Part shown: positions 25,877-34,663 of the stretch, one piece after another
Numbering within the stretch: position 1 is the stretch's first letter
Layout: every line of letters starts with the position of its first letter
DNA from: JAGNXB01 sp942490895
Lineage (GTDB): Bacteria; Bacteroidota; Bacteroidia; Chitinophagales; Saprospiraceae
Length of the DNA stretch: 64,000 bases
NCBI GenBank assembly: GCA_942490895.1
Contig: CALNZC010000073.1
Span: forward strand, 12,040-76,039
Direction of reading: 5' to 3'
Position numbers and translations under genes: made by a program
Notes under the pieces: model-generated
What the model was told of the DNA's origin: nothing
What the model saw: only the letters and a program-made list of their open reading frames with translations
The model's database searches: none

Positions 25877-26149
25877 TCAACCTCCGGACAAGGCTTGCAT
25901 CAGGAAGATCTCCGTGTCAGAGCCGATCTGATCTGACAGCCCTTCTCTGTCCTGGATCGGATCACCATCCAGATAGATCTGTACATGTTTTCGCAATCGG
26001 CCCTGTTCATCCAGAATATAGGAGCGAAGCCCTGGATAACGTTGATCCACTTCATGGAGCGCATCGGTCAGATTGTCCGCAACAATCGGTACTTCCTGGA
26101 GATCGGGAAAGAATCGCTTGAGGGCATATGTGAACTTAACCTTGGGCAT
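25877..26149 (-). CDS. MoaD/ThiS-family ubiquitin-like protein
   Basis: A 90-residue beta-grasp protein starting MPKVKFTYALKRFF and ending in the exposed diglycine LSGG that sulfur-carrier proteins need for adenylation and thiocarboxylation. The family includes MoaD (molybdopterin synthase small subunit) and ThiS; no other molybdopterin or thiamine gene is nearby, so the partner is unclear. It is followed 32 bases later by the BNR-repeat propeller gene, likely one operon. Confidence 0.85.
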   Translation of the reverse strand: MPKVKFTYALKRFFPDLQEVPIVADNLTDALHEVDQRYPGLRSYILDEQGRLRKHVQIYLDGDPIQDREGLSDQIGSDTEIFLMQALSGG

Positions 26150-26229
26150 GAAGAGAACTTAACTGTAGGAAGGTAGGGTGTTTTGCTTAATCAGTAGTTG
26201 AACCTGCCCGGAAGCCGGGACTGATTACG

Positions 26230-26237
26230 TATTTTTA
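26230..26237 (+). promoter_or_regulatory. Candidate -7 box TATTTTTA for kmo
   Basis: One base off TAnnTTTG, ending 4 nt before the ATG of kmo. Supported mainly by the recurrence of this spacing in the window. Confidence 0.3.
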
Positions 26238-26241
26238 CCCC

Positions 26242-27612
26242 ATGTCCAAACCCATCATAATTGCCGGTGCCGGATTGAGTGGCACCCTGTTGGCTGTACG
26301 TCTGGCCCAGCGCGGATTCGAAGTCGAACTTTATGAATCCCGCCCGGATATGCGTTCGGCGGATATTTCTGCCGGGCGTTCGATCAATCTGGCGCTCTCT
26401 GACCGCGGACTGCGTGCCCTGGAAATGATTGGCATTCATGAGCAGGTCCTTGAGGATCTGATCCCTATGGAAGGACGCATGATCCATCATCAAACGGGAC
26501 ACACACATTTTCAATCTTATTCCGGCCGAAAAGGAGAACATATCAATTCTGTTTCCAGGGGGGGGCTGAACATCGCCCTGTTAGATCAGGCAGAAGCTTT
26601 GCCTAATCTGAAATTATTTTTCAATACACCTTGTGTGCATGTTGATCTGGAAGGGGGCATTGCTCATTTCCACGATCAGACCACCAATCGTCATATTGAA
26701 CGTGAAGGTGCACTGATCATCGGTGCGGATGGAGCGGGCAGTGCAGTGCGGGGCAGCATGTTATCGCAGGGCCCACGGTTACGGTTTGACTATCGGCAGG
26801 ATTGGCTGACGCATGGTTATAAGGAACTCTCCTTTCCGCCTTCGGCAGATGGCGGTTGGCTGGTGGAAAAAAATGCTTTGCATATCTGGCCGCGAGGTGG
26901 ATTTATGATGATCGCATTACCGAATCCGGATGGCAGTTTTACCGTTACACTCTTCCTGCCGTTTGAAGGGGAAACCGGTTTTGCTGCCATGCATGACGGA
27001 CCTTCGGTGCGCAAATATTTTGAGACCTGGTTCCCCGATGCCTTGGAGTTGTTGCCGGATTTGGAAACAGAATATTTCCAAAACCCCACCAGTTCACTGG
27101 GGACGATCAAGTGTTATCCCTGGTCGGCGTATGGCAAAGCAGTTCTGATCGGAGATGCTGCACATGCGGTGGTTCCCTTTTATGGTCAAGGGATGAATTG
27201 CTCGTTTGAGGATTGCCTGGTCTTTGACCAGTGCCTGGATCAATATGGTGATGATTGGGATCGATTATTACCGGCCTTTCAGGAATTGCGCAAACCCAAT
27301 GCCGATGCCATTGCGGATCTGGCGGTGGAGAATTTTTATGAAATGCGCGACCATGTCGCCGATCCGATCTTCATGCGCAAGCGCCAATTGGAAACCAAGC
27401 TGGAAGCCACGTTTCCGGATTATTTCTCCAAATACTCCCTGGTCACTTTCCGAGAAGATGTGCCCTATTCACGGGCCAAAGAATTGGGAAATGCCCAGGA
27501 TAAAGTGTTGATGGAACTGTGCGCGGTAGACAAGCCGTTGGATGAACTGGACCTCCAGGCGATCCTGACTACGGTCAAAGATCGGACTGCGGCATTGCGT
27601 AATGGATTGTAA
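26242..27612 (+). CDS. kmo: Kynurenine 3-monooxygenase
   Basis: A 456-residue FAD-dependent hydroxylase converting L-kynurenine to 3-hydroxykynurenine in aerobic tryptophan catabolism. The dinucleotide motif is IIIAGAGLSGTLLAVRLA. The GADGAGSAVR motif follows, and the flavin-ribityl motif reads VLIGDAAHAVVPFYGQGMN. The length and the C-terminal membrane-proximal region fit the bacterial/eukaryotic KMO family. A TATTTTTA box ends four bases before the ATG. A G8 run at 26558-26565 lies in frame and is a potential slippage spot, but the frame is intact. No other kynurenine-pathway gene is in the window. Confidence 0.93.
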   Translation: MSKPIIIAGAGLSGTLLAVRLAQRGFEVELYESRPDMRSADISAGRSINLALSDRGLRALEMIGIHEQVLEDLIPMEGRMIHHQTGHTHFQSYSGRKGEHINSVSRGGLNIALLDQAEALPNLKLFFNTPCVHVDLEGGIAHFHDQTTNRHIEREGALIIGADGAGSAVRGSMLSQGPRLRFDYRQDWLTHGYKELSFPPSADGGWLVEKNALHIWPRGGFMMIALPNPDGSFTVTLFLPFEGETGFAAMHDGPSVRKYFETWFPDALELLPDLETEYFQNPTSSLGTIKCYPWSAYGKAVLIGDAAHAVVPFYGQGMNCSFEDCLVFDQCLDQYGDDWDRLLPAFQELRKPNADAIADLAVENFYEMRDHVADPIFMRKRQLETKLEATFPDYFSKYSLVTFREDVPYSRAKELGNAQDKVLMELCAVDKPLDELDLQAILTTVKDRTAALRNGL

Positions 27613-27665
27613 AGCATTGACAGAAGTAATCTTTCTCGGATATACTACCCACACAGCTGGTTCGT

Positions 27666-27673
27666 TACCTTTG
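27666..27673 (+). promoter_or_regulatory. Candidate -7 box TACCTTTG
   Basis: An exact TAnnTTTG match 15 nt before the ATG of the OmpH-like gene, just after the kmo stop. No clear TTG at -33. Confidence 0.45.
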
Positions 27674-27688
27674 CACAAAATTTGCTCC

Positions 27689-28195
27689 ATGCGTCTTCTT
27701 TTTTCGATGTTGGCTGTTGTTTTAACAGTCGGTTTTGCATCCGCCCAAAAGGTCGGTCACGTTCATTCTCTCCAGTTGCTGTCGCAGCTACCGGAGATCG
27801 CAGTTGCCGACTCGCTTCTGGCCATCTATCAGGTTGAACTTCAGGCGAAAGGTGATAGTATGTTGAATGCCCTGCAGACGAATTACCAGGCTTATGTCAA
27901 GGAATCTCAGTCCGGGGCGCTGTCTCAGATCCAGGCTCAGACCAAAGAGGCTGCACTGCAAGAGCAGCAAACGGCATTACAGGGTTTTGAACAAGCCGGG
28001 CAACAGTTGATCATGTCAAAGCGCCAATCTCTGTACGATCCTATCCTGAATAAAGTGGATGCGGCTATTAAGGAAGTCGGCAAAGAAGAAGGTTATCAAA
28101 TGATCTTTGACTCGAGCGTCCAAGCGATGGTCTTCACCAATGGTGCCGAAGACGTGATGGCTAAGGTCTTAGCCAAGTTGGGCTACAAAGGGTAA
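27689..28195 (+). CDS. OmpH/Skp-family periplasmic chaperone
   Basis: A 168-residue exported protein with signal peptide MRLLFSMLAVVLTVGFASA. The start HVHSLQLLSQLPEI resembles the (G)YVnxxxilxxmPE opening of OmpH proteins. A long Gln/Ala-rich helical hairpin follows (the tentacle region) and the usual C-terminal strand with ILNKVDAAIKEVGKEEGYQMIFD. Skp-like chaperones hold unfolded outer-membrane proteins in the periplasm. The start was moved to the signal peptide; longer readings overlap kmo. It is followed 12 bases later by an outer-membrane-type DUF5916 protein. Confidence 0.88.
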   Translation: MRLLFSMLAVVLTVGFASAQKVGHVHSLQLLSQLPEIAVADSLLAIYQVELQAKGDSMLNALQTNYQAYVKESQSGALSQIQAQTKEAALQEQQTALQGFEQAGQQLIMSKRQSLYDPILNKVDAAIKEVGKEEGYQMIFDSSVQAMVFTNGAEDVMAKVLAKLGYKG

Positions 28196-28207
28196 ACCTC
28201 ACATTTG

Positions 28208-30421
28208 ATGGTATTGCATTTCAGAACAGGTTTGCTTCTCCTCCTGACTGGGATCAGTATATCTGTCTGTCAGGGTCAGGAGACACAGGAGCGAAATCAG
28301 TTGAACATCCGGCCGATCCAGGGAGAATTCGTCCTGGATGGCCTGCCCGATGAAGCGTTTTGGATGCAGGCTGACTCTGCGACCCATTTCTGGTTGGAGT
28401 CTCCTCGTGTAGAACCCGATGCCAAACCGACCACGGTTGTGCGTATGGCTTATGATGCTGACTACCTGTATCTCGCCGGATGGTGTCAGGAGGTGGCTCC
28501 GGTGAATGTCCAGACTTTGCGAAGAGATGTAGACTACTTTCGTGGGGACGGCCTGGGTGTTGTCCTGGACCCCATTAACGAACACACATACGGGTACTTC
28601 TTTGGCTCCAGTCCGTTTGGAACACAGATTGATGGGGTCATCCTGGGAGTGGGCACGGATGTCAGTACTGTTTGGGACGGCACGTTTTATACCGCCACAA
28701 ATCAAACTGTGGATGGATGGACTCTGGAGATGGTTATTCCCATGCGAACACTTCGTTATGATGCTGAAAATAAAGTTTGGGGCATTCAATTTGTGCGCAA
28801 TGTGATCAATCAGAATGAGGTGCAGACCTGGGCACCGGTGCCTCTACAGTTTGGCCCTCTGGATCTCAATTTTACAGGAGAACTCCACTGGCAGGAATCC
28901 CCTGCGAGTCGGATCACCAATGTCTCCTTGATCCCATATATCCTGGCGGGTACCCAGAAAGAACCCAATGCTGCAGATCCAATTCAGAATACCTTCAATG
29001 CGGGTCTGGATGCACGTATGGGGATTGGTTCTTCGCTGAATCTGGATTTGACGTTGAATCCGGATTTCAGTCAAGTGGATATCGATGAACAGCCGGTCAA
29101 TTTAACCCGATTCAACATTCGGCTGCCTGAACGGCGCACCTTTTTTCTGGAGAATACAGATGTATTCAGTGAATTTGCATTGAATACGATCAGGCCCTTT
29201 TTTTCCAGACGGATCGGTCTTGATGACAATGGAGGTACAGTGCCTATCCTGTATGGGGCACGATTGAGTGGAAATGTGTCTAAGGACACCCGGATCGGCG
29301 TCCTGAATATGCAGACGGGTTCATCATCCAGTACCTCTGCCCAGAATTATTCAGCAGTTTCTGTGAATCAGCAAATTTTCAGCCGTTCGCGGATTGCAGC
29401 ATTAGTCACCAATCGGCAATCCTTTACCGATGGGCAATTCGAGAAAGCCGATTACGGTCGAACGGCAGGTCTGGAAGGTAATTATCGGATCCCATCCGGC
29501 AAACTGGAGATCTGGGGATCCATGCATGCATCCTTCAAACCGGACATTTCGGGAGAGCAGGTCTGCTGGACAACGGGCACCGCTTACAATGGTGAGCGAT
29601 TCAAAGGATATATCAATTATTCAGGGGCGGGAAAGAACTACTATGCTGACATGGGGTTTGTTCAGCGCGTGGAAAATTATGATGCCAGTCGGGATACGGT
29701 GATCCGGTTGGGTTATCATCAGTTATACAATGACATGAGCTGGACCACATATCCGGCGTCGACAAGTTCCTGGTTTAACCGGCATTGGTTGCAATCCATC
29801 AATTCTGTGATCCTCAATCCAGATGGAAGTTTGAATGAATCATTACACTCGTTGACCTATAATTTCTTCTTTAAGGATCGGCGATATTTTAAGGTCTTTA
29901 CCAGTCTGGAGCAGATCAACCTGCTGTTTCCAACTTCTTTTGTATCCGATGGTGAACCACTACCTGCAGATGGATACACATTTATTCAGGGCGGTGCATT
30001 TATGGATACGGACTCAAGAAAACCCTGGTATTTTTTAATCGGAGGATCCGGGGGGCAATTTTATAATGGGGATATTTTATCCGGGCAAGCCGGGGTCACT
30101 TATCGGGTCATGCCTTATGGTAGTCTGGGCCTGCGATTAAATTATAACCGCCTCGATTTTCCGGAGGAATATGGCCATGCGGAGATTGTCAACATGACCA
30201 CCCGACTGGACATCACCTTTACCCGAAATATCTTCTGGACCAGTTTTGTCCAATACAATACCCAACGGGAGATCTTTAATGTCAATAGTCGATTTCAGTG
30301 GCGGTTTGCGCCCTTGTCTGATTTGTTTCTGGTATATACGGATAGCTACGATACACCCGGGCAGTTTCGTGATCGGGTGAGAACGCTGGTGTTGAAGCTG
30401 AATTATTGGTGGACAATTTGA
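28208..30421 (+). CDS. DUF5916 protein: CBM9-like domain plus outer-membrane beta-barrel
   Basis: A 737-residue exported protein; signal peptide to about residue 24 (LLLLLTGISISVCQG). Residues ~35-220 form a family 9 carbohydrate-binding-like domain (LDGLPDEAFW, RMAYDADYLYLAGWC, GWTLEMVIPMRTL, WGIQFVRNV). The rest is DUF5916, with DFSQVDIDEQPVNLTRFNI, PERRTFFLEN and FFSRRIG. It then has long amphipathic strands ending in an aromatic-rich C-terminus (LKLNYWW), as expected for an outer-membrane barrel. Its physiological role is unknown. ATG 28208 is chosen over the TTG at 28205. Probably co-transcribed with the chaperone gene upstream. Confidence 0.88.
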   Translation: MVLHFRTGLLLLLTGISISVCQGQETQERNQLNIRPIQGEFVLDGLPDEAFWMQADSATHFWLESPRVEPDAKPTTVVRMAYDADYLYLAGWCQEVAPVNVQTLRRDVDYFRGDGLGVVLDPINEHTYGYFFGSSPFGTQIDGVILGVGTDVSTVWDGTFYTATNQTVDGWTLEMVIPMRTLRYDAENKVWGIQFVRNVINQNEVQTWAPVPLQFGPLDLNFTGELHWQESPASRITNVSLIPYILAGTQKEPNAADPIQNTFNAGLDARMGIGSSLNLDLTLNPDFSQVDIDEQPVNLTRFNIRLPERRTFFLENTDVFSEFALNTIRPFFSRRIGLDDNGGTVPILYGARLSGNVSKDTRIGVLNMQTGSSSSTSAQNYSAVSVNQQIFSRSRIAALVTNRQSFTDGQFEKADYGRTAGLEGNYRIPSGKLEIWGSMHASFKPDISGEQVCWTTGTAYNGERFKGYINYSGAGKNYYADMGFVQRVENYDASRDTVIRLGYHQLYNDMSWTTYPASTSSWFNRHWLQSINSVILNPDGSLNESLHSLTYNFFFKDRRYFKVFTSLEQINLLFPTSFVSDGEPLPADGYTFIQGGAFMDTDSRKPWYFLIGGSGGQFYNGDILSGQAGVTYRVMPYGSLGLRLNYNRLDFPEEYGHAEIVNMTTRLDITFTRNIFWTSFVQYNTQREIFNVNSRFQWRFAPLSDLFLVYTDSYDTPGQFRDRVRTLVLKLNYWWTI

Positions 30422-30831
30422 GTCGAGGAGTTGAGGAGTCAAGAAGTGGAGGAGGAATATGGAAAACCGCCAAGTCGCTAAGTCGCCAAGATGGATCCGA
30501 TGTTGTATCGAAGACGACGTAGTCCGGGGTTTGCCTGAGAGAGGAGGTGAATGAGGGGGGTGAGTCGAGGAGGAAAACGCCAAGGCCGGATGTTTTCAGT
30601 CCGGATCCAGACCTCCGAGCGCTCGGGGCGTCTGGACGCAAAGTCGCGAAGATGGTCGGGTATGTCATACCGAAGACGATGTAGCCCAGGGTTTTAACCC
30701 TGGGATCCTAAGATTTGATATACCGAAAACCATTTCAATGGTTTACCTCATGGTTCCCAGGATTGGAAACAGCCTTGAATCCATCAAGGTGTGTTCGGCC
30801 TTTTTTCCTACTTTAGCGTTCCTTTTCCGAC
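30422..30831. other. Intergenic region with Bacteroidota-type repeats
   Basis: Contains several versions of a CGCCAAGTCGC-like unit (30466-30490, 30576-30585, 30638-30650), a nested hairpin 30606-30636 (outer arms TCCAGAC/GTCTGGA, inner CCGAGCGCTCGG) and the third TAGCCC-family repeat (30681-30744). No gene is supported. The dnaX promoter is expected near 30805-30825. Confidence 0.5.
30681..30744. repeat. TAGCCC-family repeat, copy 3 (short form)
   Basis: GTAGCCC leads into the 20-nt hairpin formed by CCCAGGGTT and AACCCTGGG with a TT loop (30685-30704), then 22 bases later AAACCATT/AATGGTTT (30727-30744). Copies 1 and 2 carry an extra block CCTGACCGCCGCAGGAGG in the loop of the first hairpin; this one does not. 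Confidence 0.7.
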
Positions 30832-32673
30832 ATGAGTCAATACCTTGTTTCAGCCCGTAAGTATCGCCCTGTCCGCTTTGATGAAGTGGTCGGGCAGGGG
30901 CATGTCACGCAGACATTGAAAAATGCGCTGAAGCTGGATAAGCTGGCTCATGCCTTTTTGTTCTGCGGGCCACGAGGTGTAGGAAAAACAACTTGTGCGC
31001 GGATTCTGGCCAGGGTGCTCAATTGTGAGAATGTGAGTCAGGATCATGAGCCGTGTAATACTTGCAACTCCTGTAAGTCGTTCAACAACAACGCCTCGTT
31101 CAATATCCTGGAACTGGATGCCGCGTCCAACAACTCGGTTGACCATATCCGAGCTCTGGTGGAGCAAGTGCGTTTCCAACCACAACAGGGGAAGTACAAG
31201 ATCTTTATCATAGATGAGGTGCATATGCTCTCTCAGGCAGCGTTTAATGCCTTCCTGAAGACGCTGGAAGAGCCGCCTCCCTATGCCATATTCATTCTGG
31301 CTACCACAGAGAAGCACAAGATTATTCCCACCATTCTTTCTCGTTGTCAGATCTACGACTTCAAGCGCATTGCGATTGCGGATACGGTCAAGCATCTGCA
31401 GGGGATTTGTGACCAGGAAAAGATCAAGGCAGAAGAGGATGCCCTGCATATCATTGCTGAAAAGGCTGATGGTGCCCTTCGGGATGCCTTGTCCATCTTC
31501 GATCGTATGGCCAGTTCATCTGACGGTGAGGTCACTTATGACGGAGTGATTCGGAATTTGAATGTGCTGGACTTCCAGTATTACTTCCGGGCCGTGGATG
31601 CCTTGATCGCCGGTGATCACGCAAAGGCGATGCTTATCCTGGAGGAGGTCTTTCAAAACGGCTTTGAGGGAGATACATTTATCAACGGGCTGGCGGAGCA
31701 CATTCGCAATTTGCTCGTGATCCAGGATACCCGGACTACGGCTCTCTTGGAAACGAGTGCCACCTGGCATCAGCGATATCAGGAGCAGGCGATGCTGGCT
31801 GCACCCAGCTTCCTGTTGACTGCACTGCACATTGCCAACCTGACTGATGTTCAATTTCCCCTCGCTCGCAATAAGCGGTTGCACACCGAAATGGCTCTGA
31901 TCCGAATGGCCCATATCCATCATGTGATGGAAGTTGGACAAGCTGCTTTGGCGGCTGAAAAAAAAAAGCCCAAGTCTGAATTGACGGAGGAGGCCCCTGT
32001 TCGGCCAACTCCACCTCAACCACAAGTACAACCGGTTCCACGGGAGGCAGAACCTGTACAACCGGTTACCTCCCATCCGAAACCAGAGATTTCAGCTCAA
32101 ACAAAAGCGGCTACTACAGGATCTGTTGAGGCGGAAACAGTGTCAGATTCCATACCGGTATCGCCAGAAGCCATCCCCCATGCAGTGGATAAAACGGTGC
32201 CCCCTCCCAAGGCTAAGCCCTCCCCGGGAGGTGGTGGATTAAAATCACTTTCCAGTCTGGAAAAGGCATTCATTCTGAAGCAGCAGGAGCAGGAAGATGT
32301 TGAGTTGGATCTAGACCAGATCCGGGCAGTTTGGGAGGAATATGCTGAAAAAGCGGAGTCGCCTTCCCTTCGACAATTTCTGATGGATGCACAGATCTCC
32401 TTGCAGGGAGAGCGGATCACAGTGGTCGTCGGTACGCAGATGGCCCGGGGCATGATCCAACAGGATACGGATCTGATGCCTTTTATTCGAGAACAGGTGC
32501 GATATCCGAATCTGGGGATGTTACTAGAGGTGGATACCCGTCTGGCTCCTGAACGGGATACCACGGATGATACGCCAACCACGCCTCGGGAGATCTTTGA
32601 TCATCTGGCAGAGAAAAACCCGATGATCCACGAGTTGAGAAAGCGGTTTGATCTGCGGATTGATCCAGTTTGA
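30832..32673 (+). CDS. dnaX: DNA polymerase III subunits gamma/tau
   Basis: A 613-residue clamp-loader ATPase. The AAA+ module (about 1-240) has Walker A FCGPRGVGKTTCARILA, zinc-binding cysteines in CENVSQDHEPCNTCNSC and Walker B IIDEVHMLS; the sensor region has LATTEKHKIIPTILSRCQ. Domain III ends near residue 370. A ten-A run (codons 376-379) follows, then a proline-rich linker and a tau-type C-terminal domain (from LSSLEKAFILKQQEQED). Both shifted frames terminate just after the A run, so a short gamma form is plausible. Starts 410 bases after the DUF5916 gene and converges on mnmG with a 2-base gap. Confidence 0.95.
   Translation: MSQYLVSARKYRPVRFDEVVGQGHVTQTLKNALKLDKLAHAFLFCGPRGVGKTTCARILARVLNCENVSQDHEPCNTCNSCKSFNNNASFNILELDAASNNSVDHIRALVEQVRFQPQQGKYKIFIIDEVHMLSQAAFNAFLKTLEEPPPYAIFILATTEKHKIIPTILSRCQIYDFKRIAIADTVKHLQGICDQEKIKAEEDALHIIAEKADGALRDALSIFDRMASSSDGEVTYDGVIRNLNVLDFQYYFRAVDALIAGDHAKAMLILEEVFQNGFEGDTFINGLAEHIRNLLVIQDTRTTALLETSATWHQRYQEQAMLAAPSFLLTALHIANLTDVQFPLARNKRLHTEMALIRMAHIHHVMEVGQAALAAEKKKPKSELTEEAPVRPTPPQPQVQPVPREAEPVQPVTSHPKPEISAQTKAATTGSVEAETVSDSIPVSPEAIPHAVDKTVPPPKAKPSPGGGGLKSLSSLEKAFILKQQEQEDVELDLDQIRAVWEEYAEKAESPSLRQFLMDAQISLQGERITVVVGTQMARGMIQQDTDLMPFIREQVRYPNLGMLLEVDTRLAPERDTTDDTPTTPREIFDHLAEKNPMIHELRKRFDLRIDPV
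31958..31967 (+). promoter_or_regulatory. A10 slippage/frameshift tract inside dnaX
   Basis: Ten A followed by G. In frame 0 it reads Glu-Lys-Lys-Lys-Pro. A -1 shift meets TGA at 31977-31979, and a +1 shift meets TGA within about six codons. Either would yield a ~380-residue product ending after domain III, the known size class of gamma made by frameshift (E. coli) or by slippage (Thermus). Confidence 0.6.
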
Positions 32674-32675
32674 AC

Positions 32676-34541
32676 CTAGCGGCCAGCATGGATGAGCAGG
32701 ACAGATATATCTGCCGGACTCACCCCGCTGATACGACTGGCCTGACCGATGGTCCGGGGCCGAGAGCGAGTCAGCTTTTCACGTGCTTCATTGGATAGCC
32801 CACTCAGTTTGTGGTAATCCAAACTCTCAACAAGAGACATGTCTTCCAGGCGGTTCATTTTGTCAACCATGTCTTGTTCTCGCTGAATATAGCCTTCATA
32901 CTTCATGGTGATCTCTGCGTATTCCCGGACTTCCTGATCGTAGGGTGCGAGGAAGGTTTGGAGTTCAGGAATCAGATTGGCCAGATCAGCCATAGCGACA
33001 TGGGGGCGAAGCAGAATGCCATGCAGTTTCCCCTTTTGAGATACAGGGGTTGAGTCTATTCCTTCGAGGAAGGCATTGACCTGGGCCGGTTCAATACTAT
33101 GGTTGCGAACAAATTTCTCAATGGCTGCACTGCCGTCTACTTTCTCTTGCACTCTGTCCAGCCGAGTTTCCAACCCTTTCATGCCCAGCTTTTCGGCCAG
33201 GGGGGTAAGGCGAACATCGGCATTATCCTGTCGGAGGAGAATACGGAATTCAGCCCTGGAGGTGAACATGCGATAGGGTTCGTTCGTGCCTTTATTGACC
33301 AGGTCATCGATTAAAACGCCGATATAGGCATCACTGCGACGCAGGATGAAGGACTCCTCTTCTGCGACAGCGCGATGCGCATTGATCCCGGCCATCAGAC
33401 CCTGACATCCAGCTTCTTCATATCCGGTAGTCCCATTGATCTGGCCCGCAAAGAACAGGTTTTTCACCAGTCGCGTTTCAAGGGACATTTCCAGTTGATG
33501 TGGTGGGAAGAAGTCATATTCAATCGCGTATCCGGGGCGGAACATCTTGACGTTTTCAAGACCGTGTACTTTGCGGATAGCGTTATACTGTACATCTTCA
33601 GGAAGGGAAGAAGAAAAGCCATTGACATACACCTCACAGGTATTCCGTCCTTCCGGTTCGATGAAGAGTTGATGGCGATCCTTATCGGCGAAGCGGTCGA
33701 TCTTGTCTTCAATAGAAGGACAATAACGTGGCCCCAGTCCCTGGATACGCCCATTGAACATCGGGGATCGGTCAAAGCCCGTACGCAAGGTATCATGGAC
33801 TTCCTGGGACGTATAGGCGATATGACAGGGAAGCTGATCGATCAGTGGAGGGGTATCGGAATAGGAGAATTTGCCGGGTGTTTCATCCCCCGGCTGTAAC
33901 TCCATGACCTCATAGTTGATGGTCCGTCCATCCAGACGAGGTGGAGTACCCGTCTTCATCCGACCGGATTCGAACCCGAGTTCAATCAGTTGCTCCGTAA
34001 TTCCCGTGGCGGCTTTCTCGCCGGCACGGCCACCACCAAACTGTTTTTCACCAATGTGAATGAGGCCATTGAGGAAGGTGCCATTGGTCAGCACCACTGA
34101 GCGGGAGGGAATCTCCAATCCCATCCCGGTCACCACACCCTGAACGCGACCATTTTTGACAATCAACCCTTTGACCATTTCCTGCCAAAAATCGATCAGG
34201 GGATGGGCCTCCAGCATCATCCGCCATTCTTCTGCAAATCGCTGGCGATCACTTTGGGCCCTGGGGCTCCACATGGCTGGACCTTTTGATCTGTTCAGGA
34301 GTCGAAACTGGACCATGGTCTTATCCGTGATGATGCCCGAATAGCCACCCAGGGCATCGATTTCACGCACGATCTGGCCCTTTGCCACCCCGCCCATCGC
34401 CGGATTGCAAGACATTTGGGCGATGGTGTGCATATTCATGGTCACCAGCAAGACGCGGGATCCCAGGTTGGCTGCAGCAACAGCAGCCTCACAGCCGGCA
34501 TGCCCGGCGCCGACTACAATGACATCGTAAGTTGGAAACAT
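32676..34541 (-). CDS. mnmG: tRNA 5-carboxymethylaminomethyluridine synthase subunit MnmG (GidA)
   Basis: A 621-residue FAD enzyme that, with MnmE, modifies uridine 34 in the wobble position of several tRNAs. The N-terminal FAD motif is DVIVVGAGHAGCEAAVAAA, followed by SCNPAMGGVAKGQIVREIDA. The central catalytic cysteine region and PGYAIEYDFFPPHQL are present, and the C-terminal helical domain ends ISGVSPADISVLLIHAGR. Full length. A TACCTTTG box ends seven bases before the ATG, so the transcript may be leaderless. Divergent from the M1 aminopeptidase gene. mnmE is not in this window. Confidence 0.96.
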   Translation of the reverse strand: MFPTYDVIVVGAGHAGCEAAVAAANLGSRVLLVTMNMHTIAQMSCNPAMGGVAKGQIVREIDALGGYSGIITDKTMVQFRLLNRSKGPAMWSPRAQSDRQRFAEEWRMMLEAHPLIDFWQEMVKGLIVKNGRVQGVVTGMGLEIPSRSVVLTNGTFLNGLIHIGEKQFGGGRAGEKAATGITEQLIELGFESGRMKTGTPPRLDGRTINYEVMELQPGDETPGKFSYSDTPPLIDQLPCHIAYTSQEVHDTLRTGFDRSPMFNGRIQGLGPRYCPSIEDKIDRFADKDRHQLFIEPEGRNTCEVYVNGFSSSLPEDVQYNAIRKVHGLENVKMFRPGYAIEYDFFPPHQLEMSLETRLVKNLFFAGQINGTTGYEEAGCQGLMAGINAHRAVAEEESFILRRSDAYIGVLIDDLVNKGTNEPYRMFTSRAEFRILLRQDNADVRLTPLAEKLGMKGLETRLDRVQEKVDGSAAIEKFVRNHSIEPAQVNAFLEGIDSTPVSQKGKLHGILLRPHVAMADLANLIPELQTFLAPYDQEVREYAEITMKYEGYIQREQDMVDKMNRLEDMSLVESLDYHKLSGLSNEAREKLTRSRPRTIGQASRISGVSPADISVLLIHAGR

Positions 34542-34548
34542 GGTGGTA

Positions 34549-34556
34549 CAAAGGTA
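34549..34556 (-). promoter_or_regulatory. Candidate -7 box TACCTTTG for mnmG
   Basis: An exact TAnnTTTG on the reverse strand with a 7-nt gap to the ATG at 34541, the same spacing as at 6741-6748. Confidence 0.5.
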
Positions 34557-34616
34557 AGGGGGATAACCGGATCATGAACGTTCTGGTTCATTTGGTGAAC
34601 CAGCGTGTGAACAACT

Positions 34617-34647
34617 CTTGCTTTCGATCTTTCGTTCAGTACTTTTG
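34617..34647 (+). promoter_or_regulatory. Bacteroidota-type promoter for the M1 aminopeptidase
   Basis: CTTG (34617-34620), a 19-nt spacer and TACTTTTG (34640-34647), close to the Bacteroides consensus TTTG-N19-21-TAnnTTTG. The ATG follows 16 nt later. The best full promoter match in the window. Confidence 0.65.
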
Positions 34648-34663
34648 TAACCAATTTGCAGCT

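Noticed and set aside
26558..26565. G8 run in kmo as a frameshift mutation
   Set aside because: The reading frame and all FAD motifs continue unbroken on both sides, so the run is tolerated in frame.
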